NCBI RefSeq assembly: GCF_018687715.1
Contig: NC_056752.1
Coordinates: 11,223,501-11,287,500 of the forward strand
Length of the DNA stretch: 64,000 bases
DNA from: Carya illinoinensis
Taxonomy: Eukaryota > Streptophyta > Magnoliopsida > Fagales > Juglandaceae
Reading direction: 5' to 3'
Positions 1-10,656 of this stretch are shown in pieces. Under the pieces are notes generated by a model. The model had not been told where the DNA came from, made no database searches, and worked only from the letters and a program-made list of their open reading frames with translations. A program made the position numbers and the translations under genes. The first letter of the stretch is position 1. Each line of letters begins with the position of its first letter.

Positions 1-364
1 TTTCCTATGGTTCAAGGAATCAATGAAATCTAGGGGGAGCAGACCTCGAAACGGGAATGCTATATGTAGGAGCTAAAGTCCACCAGGGGGGAGGTGACAC
101 GCGGGCATGCGCCAATCTTGAAGTCAAGACAAGCTCCCATCAGAATGTAAGCTATCTCGACAAGGAGGGAGGAGGAGGGGCACATGCCAAGAAGAAAGGA
201 CAACCGATTGCCTCCCAGTTTTCTCACATTTTTATTTTTATTTTTATTTTTTGTCAGCATACTTTGTAAATATGAACTTGTTGTAGATTAATGAAAATGT
301 TGGATCTCTTTCAAGAAACTTGCAAAAACTATAAATGACTACGATTCTTAGTCAATGAAACAAG

Positions 365-1860
365 GCACCCCTGAGGGAATGCCGAACCACCCTTGAGGCA
401 ACGCACCTCGGGTGGGAAAGCTCCCATGAGGGAATCACGAACCTCCCCCAAGGCCATGCACCACGCCTGTGAGAGCTCCCCTGAGGGAATGAACCAAGGC
501 TACCCTAAGGGAAGGAACGAACCTCCCCCAAGGAAATACTCCTCGTGAGGGAAAGCTCCCAGGCGCGAGAAAGCTCCTCCGAAGGAATGCTTACTTGAGA
601 GGATGACGATCCTCCACTGCGGGGAAAGCTCCCACAAGGAAATGCTCCCCTGAGGGAATGTCGAACCTCCCTCGAGGCCATGCACCTTGTGCGGGAAAGA
701 TCCCCTGAGGGAATAAACAAAGGCTTCCCTGAGGGAAGGAACGAACCTCCCCCGAGGAAATACACCTTGCGTGGAAAAACTCCCACAAGGGAATGCTTTC
801 CTGAGGGAATGTCGAACCTCCCCTGAGGAACCACCTCGTGTAGGAAAGCTCCCACGATGGAATGAAAAAAAGCTCTCCGGAGGTTCCACCTCGTGCGGGA
901 AAGCTCTCCCAAGGGAATGTCAAACCCCCCCTAGGAGCCACCTAGCGCTGGAAAGCTCCCCTGAGGGAATGAATGAAGGCTCCCCCAAGGTTGCACCTAG
1001 CATTGGAAAGCTCCCCAAGGGAATGCTCCCCCTGAGGGGATGTCGTCCCCCGAGGAACCACCTCGCGTGAGGAAGCTCCCCTGACGGAATGTCAAACCTC
1101 TCTCGAGGAACCACCTAGTGTGGGAAAGCTCCCTCGAGGGAATGAATGAAGGCTCTCCTGAGGTTCCACCTCATGCGAGAAAGCACCCCCAAGGAAATGC
1201 TCCCTTGAGGAAAAGCTCCCCTGAGGGAATGTCTAACCTCTCATGAGGAACCACCTCGCTCGGGAAAGCTCCCCCCGAGGGAATGAATGAAAGCTTTCCC
1301 GAGGTTCCACCTCATGCGGGGAAGCTCCCTCAAGGGAATGCTCCCCTGAGGGAATGTCGAACCTTCCTCGAGGAACCACTTCACGCGGGAAAGCTCCCCT
1401 AAGGGAATGAATGAAGGCTCTCCCGAGGTTCCACCTTGTGCGGGAAAGTTCCCTCAAGGGAATGCTCCCTTGAGGGATCGCTCTCCTGAGGGAATGTCGA
1501 ACCTCTCATGAGGAACCACCTCGTACGGGAAAGCTCCCTCGAGGGAATGAATGAAGACTCTCCCGAGGTTCCACCTCGCACGGGAAAGCTCCCCCGAGGG
1601 AATGAATGAAGGCTCCCCCGAAGTCCCACCTCGCGCGGGAAAGCTTGCTCGTGGGAATGCTCCCCTGTGGGAATACCGAACCACCCCCGAGGCCAAGTAC
1701 CTTGCAGGGGAAAGCTCCCCCTAGGGAATGCTCCCCTGAGGAAAGGAACGAACCTCCCCCGAGGAAATACTCCTCTTGAGGGAAAGCTCCCGGGCGTGGA
1801 AAAGCTCCTATCAAGGAAAACTCCTTTGAGAGGATGACGATCCTCTCATAAGGGGGAATG
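365..1860. repeat. minisatellite of the Tat-like element, copy A
   Basis: A degenerate tandem array is built from ~20-30 bp sub-units of the form 'AAGCTCCCCTGAGGGAATG', grouped into ~123-bp higher-order units ('GAATGAATGAAGGCTC...GAGGTTCCACCTCG...'). Because 123 is divisible by three, several frames stay open on both strands; the resulting repetitive peptides are not taken as genes. The same array, more regular, lies at 52940-55280 in copy B. Confidence 0.9.
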
Positions 1861-2669
1861 CTCCCTGGTTCAAGAAAGCTTTTGTAGTAAACACCTGCGC
1901 ATTAAATTTTGCAATAAACTTGGTCGGGTTTGGCTTATGTGCCGCTCGACCATCTATTGAAAATACGCCAAGTTTACATGACAGTGCATCAAGGGAATTT
2001 CCATTGTGGCTTTAGCTATGCGGTGCAATTCAAGCAAGATGGGGACCTTATATACAAGATCGCATGCCGGTTATGTTAAAAATAGCCTCAGGGGTTGACA
2101 GGGGCAGAAGCTCAGTTACACTCGGTGGGGTACCTACAGGATAATCATTCACTCACTATGACATGAGCAAGTGGACGGTATACTGCTGCCGGTGAAAGGC
2201 GTGCATAATAGAAGGCATCGCAAGTAAAAGCATTGAAAGTAAAGGCAACTGAACAAGAAGGCATAAATAAGAGAATTTTATTCATCAACTACCAAGGCAA
2301 TTATAATCAGGGGAATATGATACAACAGTGAGAAACCATGCAAAGAGATACAAAAAAAAAAAAAAAAAAAGAACAGCTCGAAGGCCTGAGTCGATCCCGG
2401 CGAGATACAGTACCATCGACAAAAAAAAAGGGACGGACGGCTCCCAAGATTCAAAAAGCAACCCTAGAGAGGCACCATCCAATAAGTACAGAGTAGAGGA
2501 GGGAAAGCAGGAGACTAATCACCTTGAAGGGGGAGGGTGAGCAGTCAGCTTGAGCTCTATGGACTCCCCAAAAAGCTCGAGTTGAAGGAGATATCCTCCG
2601 CCGCCCCTCCCGTCGAGGACCCTTCTCCTACTCCTACTCCTCCCTGGGTTGGAGAGGAAGTATTTGAGC

Positions 2670-2996
2670 CTAAGCAAGCCCATGACACCAAAAATCCCCT
2701 TCGCTGACCCAGCCAGGGAAGGAAGCCCTGCTCATCCCAGATGCAGGGGCAACCCATGATGTAAGGAAGAACTGTGAATTGCACAAGGAGTTTTGAGGCA
2801 GGGAAATCCATTGAACGATTGTCCTGCAAAGCTGGCGACATGCTAACTTTTCAAAAAATCTCCCAGTAATGAAGAACAACATAAATTTTGGAAAGGCATC
2901 AGCGGGAGCCTCAAGGAGGCCGCCATGTGCATGTCTCCATAAGAACTCGTCACAAGACTCGGCATCGCAAAGCCAACCCTGAGCTAGGGTACCCAT
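2670..2996 (-). CDS. antisense ORF of Tat-like element (unit 2), unknown function
   Basis: A 108-residue reading frame starts at the ATG at 2996, about 115 bp downstream of a TATA-like box at 3111-3120. An AATAAA (minus strand) lies at about 2276-2284. The product begins MGTLAQGWLCDAES and has no domain I recognise. An overlapping frame (2557-2841, residues such as FPASKLLVQF and PCIWDEQGF) is the better conserved one in copy B (55969-56241), so the true product may be spliced or use that frame. The unit lies antisense to the retroelement. Additional antisense ORFs between pol and the 3' LTR are known in Tat-lineage elements; that this is one is inference. Confidence 0.45.
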   Translation of the reverse strand: MGTLAQGWLCDAESCDEFLWRHAHGGLLEAPADAFPKFMLFFITGRFFEKLACRQLCRTIVQWISLPQNSLCNSQFFLTSWVAPASGMSRASFPGWVSEGDFWCHGLA

Positions 2997-3110
2997 CAAA
3001 ATTAAGAGCAACCACTATTAGTGCAAGGGGGGAAAGAGAGAGGGCAGGATTTTAGAATGCTTGAGAAAATAGGAAGGAAGATTTGGTGGGAAGCAACGAA
3101 GGGAGAGGAC

Positions 3111-3120
3111 CTATATATAA
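3111..3120 (-). promoter_or_regulatory. putative TATA box for antisense unit 2
   Basis: The minus strand reads TTATATATAG. A pyrimidine-rich leader (CTCTCCCTTCG..., CCCTCTCTCTTTCCCCCC) follows, then the ATG at 2996. Copy B keeps the same box at about 56523-56532 with the same spacing to its ATG. The sequence is nearly self-complementary, so direction is inferred from the downstream ORF. Confidence 0.45.
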
Positions 3121-3491
3121 GCTGGGAATGACAGTTCACCTCCTGAGGTTCAGAGTATATGCACGTCGAAGGGCTCTATCAGATTAGACGTGGATCTCGC
3201 ATAAACCTCCAGTGCAGATTTCATGGCACGCGTGGGAAAATGGCATCCATGCCATAAGGGCAGGATAACCAACGGATGAGCAATGAATAACTAACTGTTT
3301 GAAATCCCTCCAAATTTGCAGGAGAAACGCCAGCCATTAACTCATTCCTTCAGGAAAGCTAAAGGGTAGGTACAGCGTTAACAACAAGAGAATAGAATTG
3401 AAAGCATCATCTGGGAAATAAAAACGCTACAGGTAAACGGTAGCCAAATAATGCGAGAGGATAAGTCAGAGCATAAAAGAAAGATACATGT

Positions 3492-3500
3492 CTTTATTGA
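3492..3500 (-). terminator. AATAAA-type polyadenylation signal of antisense unit 1
   Basis: The minus strand reads ATCAATAAAGACATG about 135 bp beyond the stop of the coiled-coil antisense ORF (3634-4179). The same signal is kept in copy B at about 56904-56912. A second AATAAA on the minus strand near 2276-2284 would serve unit 2 (copy B counterpart about 55695). Confidence 0.45.
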
Positions 3501-3633
3501 TTAATCCGTCTACAATTTACAAAGGGGTCACGTGGCATTTACTATTGACGCAGCCCCAACACAGTACACGACAAGGAAAAGAAGAATTACGGTTGCTAGG
3601 GAGGATCAGGATCGGGAAGCTCTAGGCCTTTCC

Positions 3634-4179
3634 TCAGATCAGAAGAGCCCGTCTCAGTAGGGTTCCACTCTTGTTTAGAGCTAACAAGGGATCTTCACAG
3701 TCCCCTCTCCTTGTGCCGGTCACATAAGTGCTCGTAGGGAGGAATTCACCGAGGTCATCATCTTTCAGTAAGAACGCATCCGGAATCGTCTCCCACCCCA
3801 ACTTGCCAGCATGTTTAAGGGCGGCGGCATCAGACTCAAGGATCCTGAAGTCCAAAGCCCACTCCAGCACCTTGGAACTACGCTGAGGGTTGAGGATGAC
3901 ATAGTCACACATCCTGTCCAAGCCCTCCAGGTACCCGTGTGACCACGCCTCATCACGGATAGAACGAGTCTTTCCTAACTGCTTAATTGATCTCGTGGCC
4001 ACCTCTTGCACCTGTGATAGGTAGCTGCGCAGATCCTGGATAACCACCTCCTGACCAGTAGTCCTCTCCCGGGTGGCAGCAAGGTCGGCCAATGCCTCTT
4101 CCTCGCGGACCCGGGCCGTAGCCAACAAAACCTTGCGATCCTCCATAATGGCAGACAGGTCGGAATGCTCCTCCAACAT
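3634..4179 (-). CDS. antisense coiled-coil ORF of Tat-like element (unit 1)
   Basis: This 181-residue frame is rich in E, R, A and L, with heptad-like spacing in the first ~75 residues (EEHSDLSAIMEDRKVLLATA, REEEALADLAATRERTTG), consistent with a coiled coil. The second half has HGYLEGLDRMCDYVILNP. The frame continues upstream (toward higher coordinates) into more coiled-coil sequence in another frame, so this is probably the C-terminal part of a longer product. Copy B keeps the same region at 57020-57640 with stops, and its N-terminal part appears beyond an inserted solo LTR. It resembles antisense ORFs carried by Tat-lineage retrotransposons; function unknown. Confidence 0.5.
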   Translation of the reverse strand: MLEEHSDLSAIMEDRKVLLATARVREEEALADLAATRERTTGQEVVIQDLRSYLSQVQEVATRSIKQLGKTRSIRDEAWSHGYLEGLDRMCDYVILNPQRSSKVLEWALDFRILESDAAALKHAGKLGWETIPDAFLLKDDDLGEFLPTSTYVTGTRRGDCEDPLLALNKSGTLLRRALLI

Positions 4180-4372
4180 CTTGATCTAACATAAATGTAA
4201 CACTTGCAGGCCCCTCAACTCCTCATTCTCCATTTGGAGAAGGTCCCGTGATTCCTGGAGCCTACTCAGGGACTCCTAGGTCTTCAGAGCCCACTCTCGA
4301 GCCATAGTCAGCTCTGCCTCCAGGCACTCCCTCTCTTCCCTCCCTCGCTCCGCTATGGACCTGAACATGGAC

Positions 4373-4480
4373 GTGCATGGATACTCCAACATCGATGCGC
4401 TAGCATAAGCTAATTCATGAGAAACTAAGGTTCTTCGACTTGTCTTTCAGTGTGATGCCCAATAGAAGTTTCAACCAGAA
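4373..4480 (-). other. remnant of PPR-gene 3' flanking sequence (third copy)
   Basis: 'CATGGA.GTGCATGGATACT.CAACATCG' through 'GATGCCCAATAGAAGTT.CAACCAGAA' closely matches 43555-43670 downstream of PPR2 and, less well, 25448-25550 downstream of PPR1, in the same orientation. It starts exactly where the Tat-like element ends. It is therefore a fragment of a third PPR-locus copy, or moved flank sequence, whose gene is absent here. Confidence 0.75.
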
Positions 4481-4484
4481 CACG

Positions 4485-4518
<34 letters not shown>

Positions 4519-4982
4519 CATATCTTTCAAGTCTCGAGGAAATAAAACTAATAAAAAATATGCACTATTTTAAACATTTGATTTTCACGCACAAAAATAC
4601 GTTGGAGTTTTCCACAACTCAGAGAAACGGACCAAGACACTAATCTAAAGAGATTTCAAGATGGGAAAATACACATCCCAAAAAAACAGTTTCTTCCTTC
4701 CCCTACTTTTAGGTTTTTTGGGTTGCTCCGAAAATCAGAGACAGAGAGAGAGAGAGACACGTGATCTGAACGGATTTATAGAAGAAGTGGTTTCTACAGT
4801 GATCCATGCTTATGCAACTTGGCTTTCCCATTCACACGGTCTCAACAAAAGGAAAAATACAAAAATGCAGAAAAAATACAACATAAAAAAAATTTGTGCA
4901 AAAATATTTTTTAAAGATGTTGTGCAAAAATTATTTAAACCCGCAGGAAGTGATACCATGATAGCCGAAGTTACTACCATTG
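4481..4982. other. intergenic, poly-T tract, no gene recognised
   Basis: A run of 29 T at 4485-4513 is followed by AT-rich sequence and a short GA-repeat (GAGAGAGAGAGA near 4745). A 122-codon frame at 4661-5029 runs into the following LTR and has no recognisable domain; I do not call it a gene. Confidence 0.6.
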
Positions 4983-5680
4983 TGATGGAAGCCTCACTCT
5001 CACTTATTTATGTTTGGCGTATTAGGTGATTAGATCTAAGGTTACCTCAAGGCAACACAAAGATCCAATTTGGTTTGTTTGTGAAAATTAAGACTAACTC
5101 GGGCTAGCACTTAACTCTCAAAAGAATTGAAGAGAAAATTCTCATTCATTGAATAACATAACATAATTGATGAAATAACAATGCAAAGCAACATATAAAT
5201 AGAGAATCCCCCTAAGGTTGGTGCCACCTTGCCTTCCCCTCTCTTCCCTTAACTTAGATCTAGATCTAGATCTCACTCTTGATCCACTCCTTAGTTTTAG
5301 GAATCCTATCTTTAGAGAAACAATATCAAATGCCTAAAATAAAGAAAATTAACTAGGAATTAAAATAAGAAATAACAAAACATATTAAAATGAAATAAAT
5401 CCCTAAATATAAGGATCATGGCCGGCCATCACCGTGATTGGCACCTCCAACCCCATTTTTTAGGATCTTGTCATCTTCTCATGCAACCTTCTTGTCATCT
5501 TGTCATCCAACCCCTAAAATCAAGAAATTGGCCACACATGAAACTCCTCTAGTTGCACTTGCCTAGATGCCCAACGCCTCACCACTCGAGCCATGCATGC
5601 TACCCAATGCAACCCTCCTAACCTTGGCATGCCTAGTCCTTCTAGTGGCATTACGAATAGCTTGTCTTGAATCTCCATTA
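4983..5680 (-). repeat. 3' LTR of the deleted chromovirus
   Basis: 698 bp, about 90% or more similar by eye to 7212-7902. Its terminal CA has become TA on the plus strand (CCATTA). It contains short tandem AGATCT copies near 5258-5275. Confidence 0.9.
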
Positions 5681-5699
5681 ATCCTCCCCCCTTAAGACC

Positions 5700-5990
5700 A
5701 ACCTTGTCCTCAAGGTCCAAATCTGGAAATTGATCCTCGAGAACCCGAACACTCTCTCAAGTAGCATCCTCGGATGGAAACCCCTTCTATTGAACCAAGG
5801 CTTCGGTTTTTACTTGGCTACCCTTCCTCACAAGCCTATACTCCACGATCTTCTCGAGTTGGATTGCCATTCTTCCCTCTTCATCGACCTCGGGCATCTC
5901 ACTCACCACCTTAGTTGGATCTCCAACCTTCCTCCTTAGCCATGAGACATGAAAAATAGGGTGAATGTGAAGCCCAACCTTCCTCCTGAG
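5700..5990 (-). pseudogene. integrase C-terminus with chromodomain (fragment)
   Basis: Minus-strand translation gives HPIFHVSWLRRKVGDPTKVV, then MPEVDEEG, LEKIVEYRLVRKG, and KGFPSEDATxESVRVLEDQF leading into the polypurine tract. This matches the end of chromovirus pol (the HPVFHVS...LL module followed by a chromodomain WE(D/S)...F). Two in-frame stops (a Q/W-type position before KGFPSED and the conserved ATW tryptophan) make it a pseudogene. Everything N-terminal to HPIFHVS is deleted. Confidence 0.85.
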
Positions 5991-5999
5991 AAATATGGG

Positions 6000-7175
6000 G
6001 GTCTCCCCCCTCGGCCTCTTGTTGATCTTGCTCCTCTTGCCCTTGCTCTTCCTCCACTACTTCTTTCTCTTCCTCGGACTCCAACTCTATGAGAAAGATT
6101 TGCTTAGCTTTGCACTTGTGGACCATAGTGAACCTCTCATTGCAATTGAAGCAAAGCCCCTTCTCCCTTCTTCATTGCATCTCCTCCCAAGATAGCCTCT
6201 CTTCACCCCCATGGGTAAAGGCTTAAATCCACTTGATGCGCCTCCACTAGGACCTTCTGGTGAGAAGTCCTTGCCAAAAGTCTTGTTTATAACACTCTTG
6301 GAAACCATTGGGGGTGGTTTCCTCACTTCAAATCGACTAATCTTTTTTAGATATTGGAGTTGATCTTCCTTGACTCGTGCGACCTCCAAAGCTTACATCA
6401 AGGTCTTTGGTTTCCTAAGCTTCACTTCCGCTGCCAACTCGCTCTTCAATCCGCCCACAATGGTCCCAGTAAGGGCCTTCTCTGACCACCCATGTGCTCT
6501 AGTTGACAAATACTCAATCCCTTTTTGGTAATCTCTTAAAGATCCGGTTTGCTTGATCTTTAAGAGAATCTCATGACAATCTATATACTCGGTTGGCTCG
6601 AATCTCCTCAAAAGCTCCTTGATGAACTTCTTCCACTTCAACTCCCTCCTTTGAGCCCCATACATCTTCCTCATCTATTGCCACCATTGGTTGGCCTCCC
6701 CTTTAAGGAAGTAAGCGGCATAGGATACTTTTGCATGGCCCTCCATGTGATTGTGCTCAAAATATTGCTCGGCTCTACTAATCCACGTGCTTGGTTCATC
6801 ACCATTGAACTTTGGAAAGTCCATCTTTGGCTTGAGAATTTTTCCCCTACATACTCCTCTCCTCTCTTCACGGTTCCCTTCTTCTCCTTTGCTTTTCCCA
6901 GTGGATTCCTCATGAGTGCTTGAGGAATCTTGAGAAGATGAATCTGAATCATCCACCTGTTGGCTTCTTCTAAATCCAACGGAACCCTCGAGACTATGGG
7001 CTTGTCTTCTATGGCATTTTCTCTTTCCATTCCTCCTTTGATCTACCAATTGGTGGAGCACCTCCTCAATCCTAACAAGCCTTTCATTGTTGGCGGTTTG
7101 TTTTGCCTCCAAAGCAGCTTCAATATTCTCAATACGCTCCCTATGAGTTGGTTTTCGATCGGCCATGGTTTTTGC
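6000..7175 (-). pseudogene. chromovirus gag (broken)
   Basis: Minus-strand frames in order: an N-terminal part with a basic/acidic coiled-coil-like stretch (IENIEAALEAKQTANNERL); the gag core MDFPKFNGDEPSTWISRAEQ ... SYAAYFLKGEANQWWQ (frame 6675-7232); RRELKWKKFIKELLRRFEPT and DYQKGIEYLSTRAHGWSEKA (6393-6674); a linker (6087-6389); and a zinc knuckle CFNCNERFTMVHKCK at about 6110-6160. The pieces lie in different frames with intervening stops, so it is not functional. Gag of this kind packages the element's RNA. Confidence 0.85.
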
Positions 7176-7211
7176 TTCTTGGGTTGGATCTCTCTCAATG
7201 AAAGCACCAAT

Positions 7212-7902
7212 TGATGGAAGCCTCACTCTCACTCACTTGTGTTTGGCATGTTGGGTGATTAGATATAGGGTTACCTCAAGGCAACACAAAGATCCAAGTT
7301 GGTTTGTTGTGAAAATTAAGACTAACTCTGCCTAGCACTTAACTCTCAAAAGAATTGAAAAGAAAATTCTCATTCATTGAATAACATAACATAATTGATG
7401 AAATAAAAATGCAATGCAACATATAAATAGATAATTCCCCTAGGTTTGGCACCACCTTGCCTTCCCCTCTCTTCCCTTAACGTAGATCTAGATCTCACTC
7501 TTGATCCACTCCTTAGTTTTAGGAATCATATCTTTAGAGAAACAACATCAAATGCCTAAAATAAAGGAAATTAACTAGGAATTAAATAGGAAATAACAAA
7601 ACATATTAAAATGAAATAAATCCCTAAATATAAGGATCATGGCTGGCCACTACCGTGATTAGCGCCTCTACCCCTATTTTTTAGGATCTTATCATCTTCT
7701 CATGCAACCTTCTTGTCATCTATTCATCCAACCCCTAAAATCAAGAAATTGGCGACACATGAAACTCCTCTAGTTGCACTTGCCTTGGACGCCCAACGCC
7801 TCACCACCCGAGCAATGCATGCTACCCAATGCAACCCTCCTAGCCTCGGCATGCCTAGCCCTCCTAGTGGCATTACAAATAGCTTGTCTTGAATCTCCAT
7901 CA
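7212..7902 (-). repeat. 5' LTR of the deleted chromovirus
   Basis: 691 bp, TGATGGAAGCC...CTCCATCA on the plus strand, pairing with 4983-5680. The TSD copy CATTG follows at 7903-7907. Confidence 0.9.
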
Positions 7903-7907
7903 CATTG

Positions 7908-8435
7908 CCATGGTACCTAGGACTTCTAAGCCACAGGAAGCCATAGAGGCCAACTTGGATGATCAGATAGTGTCCACTCGGCGAGGCAAGTACCAGAAGT
8001 TCCTTGTCAAATGAAAGAATAGGCTCATGTCTGATTGTTGCTAGCTAAAGATAGGGGAAGTTCAGCATCTTGCTCTGGACTTATATGAATTTTATCGGGC
8101 CCAACATCCGTCAGAGTCAGATTCTTTCGGGGATGAAGGGAATTGACATAGTACGAGTGCAAGGAGGACTCTTAGAATTAGTAGTAGTCAATAAGACTAA
8201 GTCAGTACTTTAGTTATAATCAATAAGAGTGAATGCCCATCGTTTCCTAATTCTAGTATGTTAGTTATCGTTTCCTGGTTTCACTGTGTTTAGTTATAGT
8301 TTCCTCGTTCTACTATGTTAGTATTTTAGTTACAGTGTTGATGTCTGTTTAAGGATCTGAAAGGTAAAGTTTACAAGCACTTTTGATGATTAGTGAGATT
8401 ACATATTGAATCTTGAGATGGGAGCAATCTGAGTA
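7908..8435 (+). mobile_element. 3' end of a second chromovirus (chromodomain plus partial LTR)
   Basis: Plus-strand translation from 7910 reads MVPRTSKPQEAIEANLDDQ, then IVSTRRGKYQKFLVK and a stop-containing chromodomain tail (LMSDC...). From about 8144 the sequence TGACATAGTACGAGTGCAAGG... matches the LTR at 38273-38620. Homology ends near 8435, so the LTR is truncated. The deleted chromovirus inserted just upstream, inside this older element: its TSD lies at the join. Confidence 0.75.
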
Positions 8436-9636
8436 TGTGGAAAAACAATATATCTTTTTTAAGATTAACATAATATTATTAAGAAAAAGTATGTGCTTTT
8501 AATAAGATTTGAATCTCCTAGAATTTTGATTATAGAGAGATAGATACTTAAAGTGAGTTCTATAAAATTTATTAAGCATTTAATAGCATACATGAGGGGA
8601 ATTATATAAATATGTATATATATATATATTATTTATTACTCCTTTAATACTTTTTGAAATATTTATACAACCACCAATAAATATCATAGTACCCAATTCA
8701 TGTTTTACTCTCTCCCCGGTTGAGACCGTTAAGCTTTGGACAAGAGAAATTCTTGTTCCACTACATGACCATTTCTTTTTCACTCTAAGAGAGTTTATAT
8801 AAAACGTACTATACCGTATCTAAATCCAAAGAAGTAACTTTGCAATAAACTTGCTCCAACTCACTCTAGAAAACAAAAAAAAAAAAAAAGTTCTTATAAA
8901 ATTATTCTTTAGATATTTTGCATAGATCATGATGAATTTGGAGTTTTATGGAGAATAAAGCTTGCTTGGGGAGTGAGATATCTCTTCTCGTATCCAAACT
9001 TCACATAATTTTCTTCTCAAACATTACTTACGATATGTTTGGATGTCAAACTCATATCAACCTATTTAAAACTAATCATTGATGAGACCCACTACTTTTT
9101 CAATTTTTCATAAAAAATTCAACATACCTCAACATGTTTTGTACATTCAAACACATATCAATGGAACCCATAACACATAATTATTCACAGATCATATAAG
9201 ATCACCTCAACGCCCCATTGTAGCCTCGAACATAAACACTTTTCAATTTCAAATTTTTAACTTTTTCATATAATAATTATTTAATCATTATAGTTTTTCC
9301 AAACTTCTAAACAAAATACAAAAAAACAATGAGAAATGATCTGTACATTTTCCAAATAAACAAATCTCGTGTAACCCTTTTATAAAAAGGTAGACACCAC
9401 CATGAAAGTGTTAAAAAAATATACTTTTTTAGTGGTACCTACATTTTTACAAAAAGCTTGCATAAGGTTTGTCTATTTGAGACTTGTACCTACCATTACT
9501 AAAAAACAATACAACTTTTTGCAACTTCAAAAAAATATATATATATTAAAAAAAATATTCAAACAATATTTTATCTTTATAATGTTTTTATTCAACTCTT
9601 CTCATTACTCAAGCATTCGACCTTTAAGAGATGTTA
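8436..9636. other. AT-rich intergenic, no gene seen
   Basis: Low-complexity AT-rich DNA with a short (TA)n at about 8616-8630 and an A12 run near 8877. 9025-9240 resembles MITE sequence ('ATATGTTTGGATGTCAAACTC...'), with a related inverted stretch at about 21400-21640. Short frames here (e.g. 8580-8783, 9402-9644) have no recognisable domain. Confidence 0.6.
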
Positions 9637-10034
9637 TGTCCTAATTTGGATGTTGAGATGAAATAAGATGAAAAATCTATGAATAATAGTGAAATAGTTT
9701 CTAAATAGAAGTGAAGTAAGTGATTTGAGTAAATATGTTTTATGGATTTTTGAGAAAGAGAGAGAAAAAGTTAAATAAAAATATTATAAAGTTAAAATAT
9801 TGTTATAATATAATTTTTCAATATAAATTTTGTTTTTAGATATAAAAAAGTTAAATTATTTTTTATATTTTGTTTAAAACTTTGAAAAAATTGTAATGAG
9901 TATATAAAAAAGTTGACAATTTAAAATTAACAAATATTTATATTTGAGTGATGCTTAGATGTTCAGATGAGGTAATATCTTATCAATATGTAAACATATT
10001 TATGATTATATGATATGAAATAATTTAGTTTGTG
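9637..10034 (+). repeat. MITE, family 1 copy 1
   Basis: Starts near AATTTGGATGTTGAGATGAAATAAGATG and ends ...GTGTAATCAAACAAGGCC. The interior carries AATATTATAAAGTTAAAATATTG and TATATTTTGTTTAAAACTTTG, shared with the copies at 10085, 19285, 20478 and 22370. Non-coding, AT-rich, miniature-transposon-like. Confidence 0.7.
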
Positions 10035-10084
10035 TAATCAAACAAGGCCTAAGAGTTGCTTAAGGATTTACGCCTCCATTAAAG

Positions 10085-10447
10085 GCATGTTTGGATGAGA
10101 TGAAACATTCACAAAACTTCTCATATTTTCATTTCCAAATGTCACTCAAATACAAAATAATTTTCAATTTTCAAGTCTTCAACTTTTTCTTCTAATCATT
10201 ATCCAAACACAAAAAATAATGTAATTTTTCCATAGTTCCAAACAAAACATAAAAATTAATATAACTTTTTTAAATTTCAAAACAAAAATAATATTAAAAA
10301 ATTATATTAAATAGTTTTTTTAACTTTATAATATTTTTATTTAACCTTTTCTTTTTCTTTTTCTAAAATTTAATAAAACATATTAATTCAAACTATTTCA
10401 ATATTATTGACAAAATTATGAGATACCAACATCCAAACCAACCCTAA
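10085..10447 (-). repeat. MITE, family 1 copy 2 (opposite orientation)
   Basis: 'GGCATGTTTGGATGAGATGA' to 'CCAACATCCAAACC'. The interior is the reverse complement of copy 1 (TTTTTAACTTTATAATATTTTTATTTAACC). Copies 1 and 2 therefore form a head-to-tail inverted pair only 50 bp apart. Confidence 0.7.
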
Positions 10448-10639
10448 AAATACAGCTAAGGGGGCGTATCCAAACTATTTCCTACATATAATTTTATATC
10501 TTTGGAGTATCTTCTAAAGTCAATTTTCACCAACTCTAAAGATACGCAAATATTCAACGTCTCTGATCATGACGTATTGGCAAATGTACAAAGACAACTT
10601 TTGATTTTTAGGCCCGCTATACTTAAGCTCGCTACAGTG

Positions 10640-10656
10640 GCATACACCACACACCG
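10640..10656 (+). repeat. left 17-bp inverted repeat bracketing the FAR1/GRF gene pair
   Basis: GCATACACCACACACCG here is exactly the reverse complement of 18999-19015. Outside the 17 bp similarity is weak. It may be the core of decayed Mutator-type terminal inverted repeats, or a chance or regulatory repeat. Confidence 0.35.

Larger units (their letters stand above)
1..4372 (+). mobile_element. Ty3/gypsy Tat-like retroelement, copy A (3' part, runs off left edge)
   Basis: The first ~300 bp match the end of the protease region of copy B (52587-52900), including the run ending in (TTTTTA)n and the 'GGGGGAGCAGACCTC' stretch. A minisatellite and then an antisense coding region follow in the same order and orientation as in copy B (52587-57785). 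No LTR, reverse transcriptase or integrase is visible. Homology to copy B stops near 4365-4372, where PPR-flank sequence begins, so this copy is truncated on its right side. Tat-lineage assignment is inference from copy B and from the antisense ORFs known in that lineage. Confidence 0.75.
4983..7902 (-). mobile_element. internally deleted chromovirus (Ty3/gypsy) with LTRs and TSD
   Basis: Two direct repeats of ~695 bp (4983-5680 and 7212-7902) start TGATGGAAGCC and end CTCCAT(C/T)A, i.e. TG...CA LTRs. The whole is flanked by the 5-bp duplication CATTG (4978-4982 and 7903-7907). On the minus strand, right of the 3' LTR, is a polypurine tract (AAGGGGGGAGGA, about 5684-5702). Next to the 5' LTR is TTGGTGCTTTCATTGAGAG (about 7190-7211), in the primer-binding-site position. 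Inside only 1.5 kb remain: gag joined to the C-terminal chromodomain, so protease, RT, RNase H and the integrase core are deleted. Both coding parts have stops and shifts. Confidence 0.92.
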
